A DNA stretch of 64,000 nt. Origin: Dyadobacter sp. CY343. GTDB lineage: Bacteria; Bacteroidota; Bacteroidia; Cytophagales; Spirosomataceae. The stretch is taken from positions 783,274-847,273 of the forward strand of contig NZ_JAJUXK010000003.1 of NCBI RefSeq assembly GCF_021390335.1, in the 5' to 3' direction. Under the pieces are notes generated by a model. It did not search any database and had not been told where the DNA came from. It was given only the letters and a program-made list of their open reading frames with translations. The number at the start of each line of letters is the position of its first letter. The first letter of the stretch is position 1. Shown here piece after piece: positions 63,903 to 64,000 of this stretch. Position numbers and translations under genes: made by a program.

Positions 63903-64000
63903 GTTAAGTGAAACTTTTATAACTTAATACATATGTCAGGAGAAAGAAGAGTATTTGATAAGGAGTTCAAACTGATGAGCATTGAGCTGAGTAATAACCG
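63869..64000 (+). mobile_element. IS3-family-like insertion sequence, left end
   Basis: TGTCC at 63869 and GGACA at 63894-63898 are in a short palindromic arrangement just before a transposase-like start at 63933. That suggests the left terminal inverted repeat. The element runs off the right edge, so the right end and target duplication cannot be seen. The exact boundary is approximate. Confidence 0.5.
63933..64000 (+). CDS. IS3-type transposase OrfA, start only
   Basis: The frame MSGERRVFDKEFKLMSIEL, followed by SNNR, is the N-terminal start of an IS3-family OrfA (helix-turn-helix transposase subunit) common in Bacteroidota. Only 22 residues are in the window, so the rest, including the catalytic OrfB, lies to the right. 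Confidence 0.72.
   Translation, partial: MSGERRVFDKEFKLMSIELSNN

Noticed and set aside
1..64000. CRISPR arrays, rRNA operons, prophage modules
   Set aside because: Looked for and not seen: no spaced direct repeats, no rRNA-like conserved stretches and no phage structural genes. The HigBA pair is the only phage-linked family.

Overview
The window looks like a chromosome segment of a Bacteroidota species of the order Cytophagales; Dyadobacter or a close relative would fit, but that is inference from gene content. Pointers are three SusC/SusD pairs with DUF3823 partners, an ECF sigma/FecR pair, DUF1501 and planctomycete-cytochrome-type proteins, lipoproteins with Bacteroidota-type lipoboxes, and promoters with the TAnnTTTG -7 element. 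Most of the window is dense, moderately GC-rich and intact. The last 3 kb is visibly richer in A+T and is decayed.

Layout. 1-886: C-terminal part of a membrane-anchored winged-helix protein. 887-9852 (minus): polysaccharide utilisation locus 1 (PUL1), in the order SusC, SusD, DUF3823, GH71/99-like hydrolase, GH43. A purine/pyrimidine inverted repeat separates susD from the distal genes. 10093-24026 (minus): PUL2, in the order ECF sigma, FecR, STN-type SusC, SusD, two FAD oxidoreductases, a cytochrome c/sugar dehydrogenase fusion and D-galactonate dehydratase. This is an uptake locus made of redox enzymes rather than glycosidases. 24271-26798 (plus): rhodanese, mnmH and selD, a tRNA selenation unit. 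26825-33359 (minus): DUF1501, a cytochrome/LamG/DUF1549/DUF1553 lipoprotein, a GNAT acetyltransferase and an exported TIM-barrel isomerase.

33489-35057 (plus): a Nudix-derived regulator and a HigB/HigA-like toxin-antitoxin pair. 35130-41904 (plus): a TetR regulator and an RND tripartite efflux system. A 6-3-6 palindrome is shared by the tetR promoter and the region upstream of the adaptor gene. 41992-47786 (minus): PUL3 (SusC, SusD, DUF3823) with no enzyme gene. 48281-50361 (minus): an unknown lipoprotein and a soluble sugar dehydrogenase lipoprotein. 50527-60542: a histidine kinase, cytoplasmic alpha-amylase, an alpha/beta hydrolase, a lipoprotein acetolactate decarboxylase, an M19 dipeptidase, glycogen branching enzyme, an outer-membrane-like protein and a Nudix hydrolase.

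60625-60696: tRNA-Arg(CCG). Beyond it lies an accessory-looking stretch: an S41 peptidase and an unknown lipoprotein, each broken by a one-base frameshift at a poly-A run, a short lipoprotein apparently cut by an insertion sequence, and the start of an IS3-type transposase at the right edge.

How the genes work together: PUL1 is a conventional glycan uptake and cleavage unit. PUL2 probably imports a sugar or glycoside, oxidises it in the periplasm and feeds an aldonic acid to a cytoplasmic dehydratase. Cell-surface signalling from the STN domain through FecR to the sigma factor would induce it. The efflux operon is probably self-contained under its TetR repressor. No CRISPR array, rRNA or prophage was seen.
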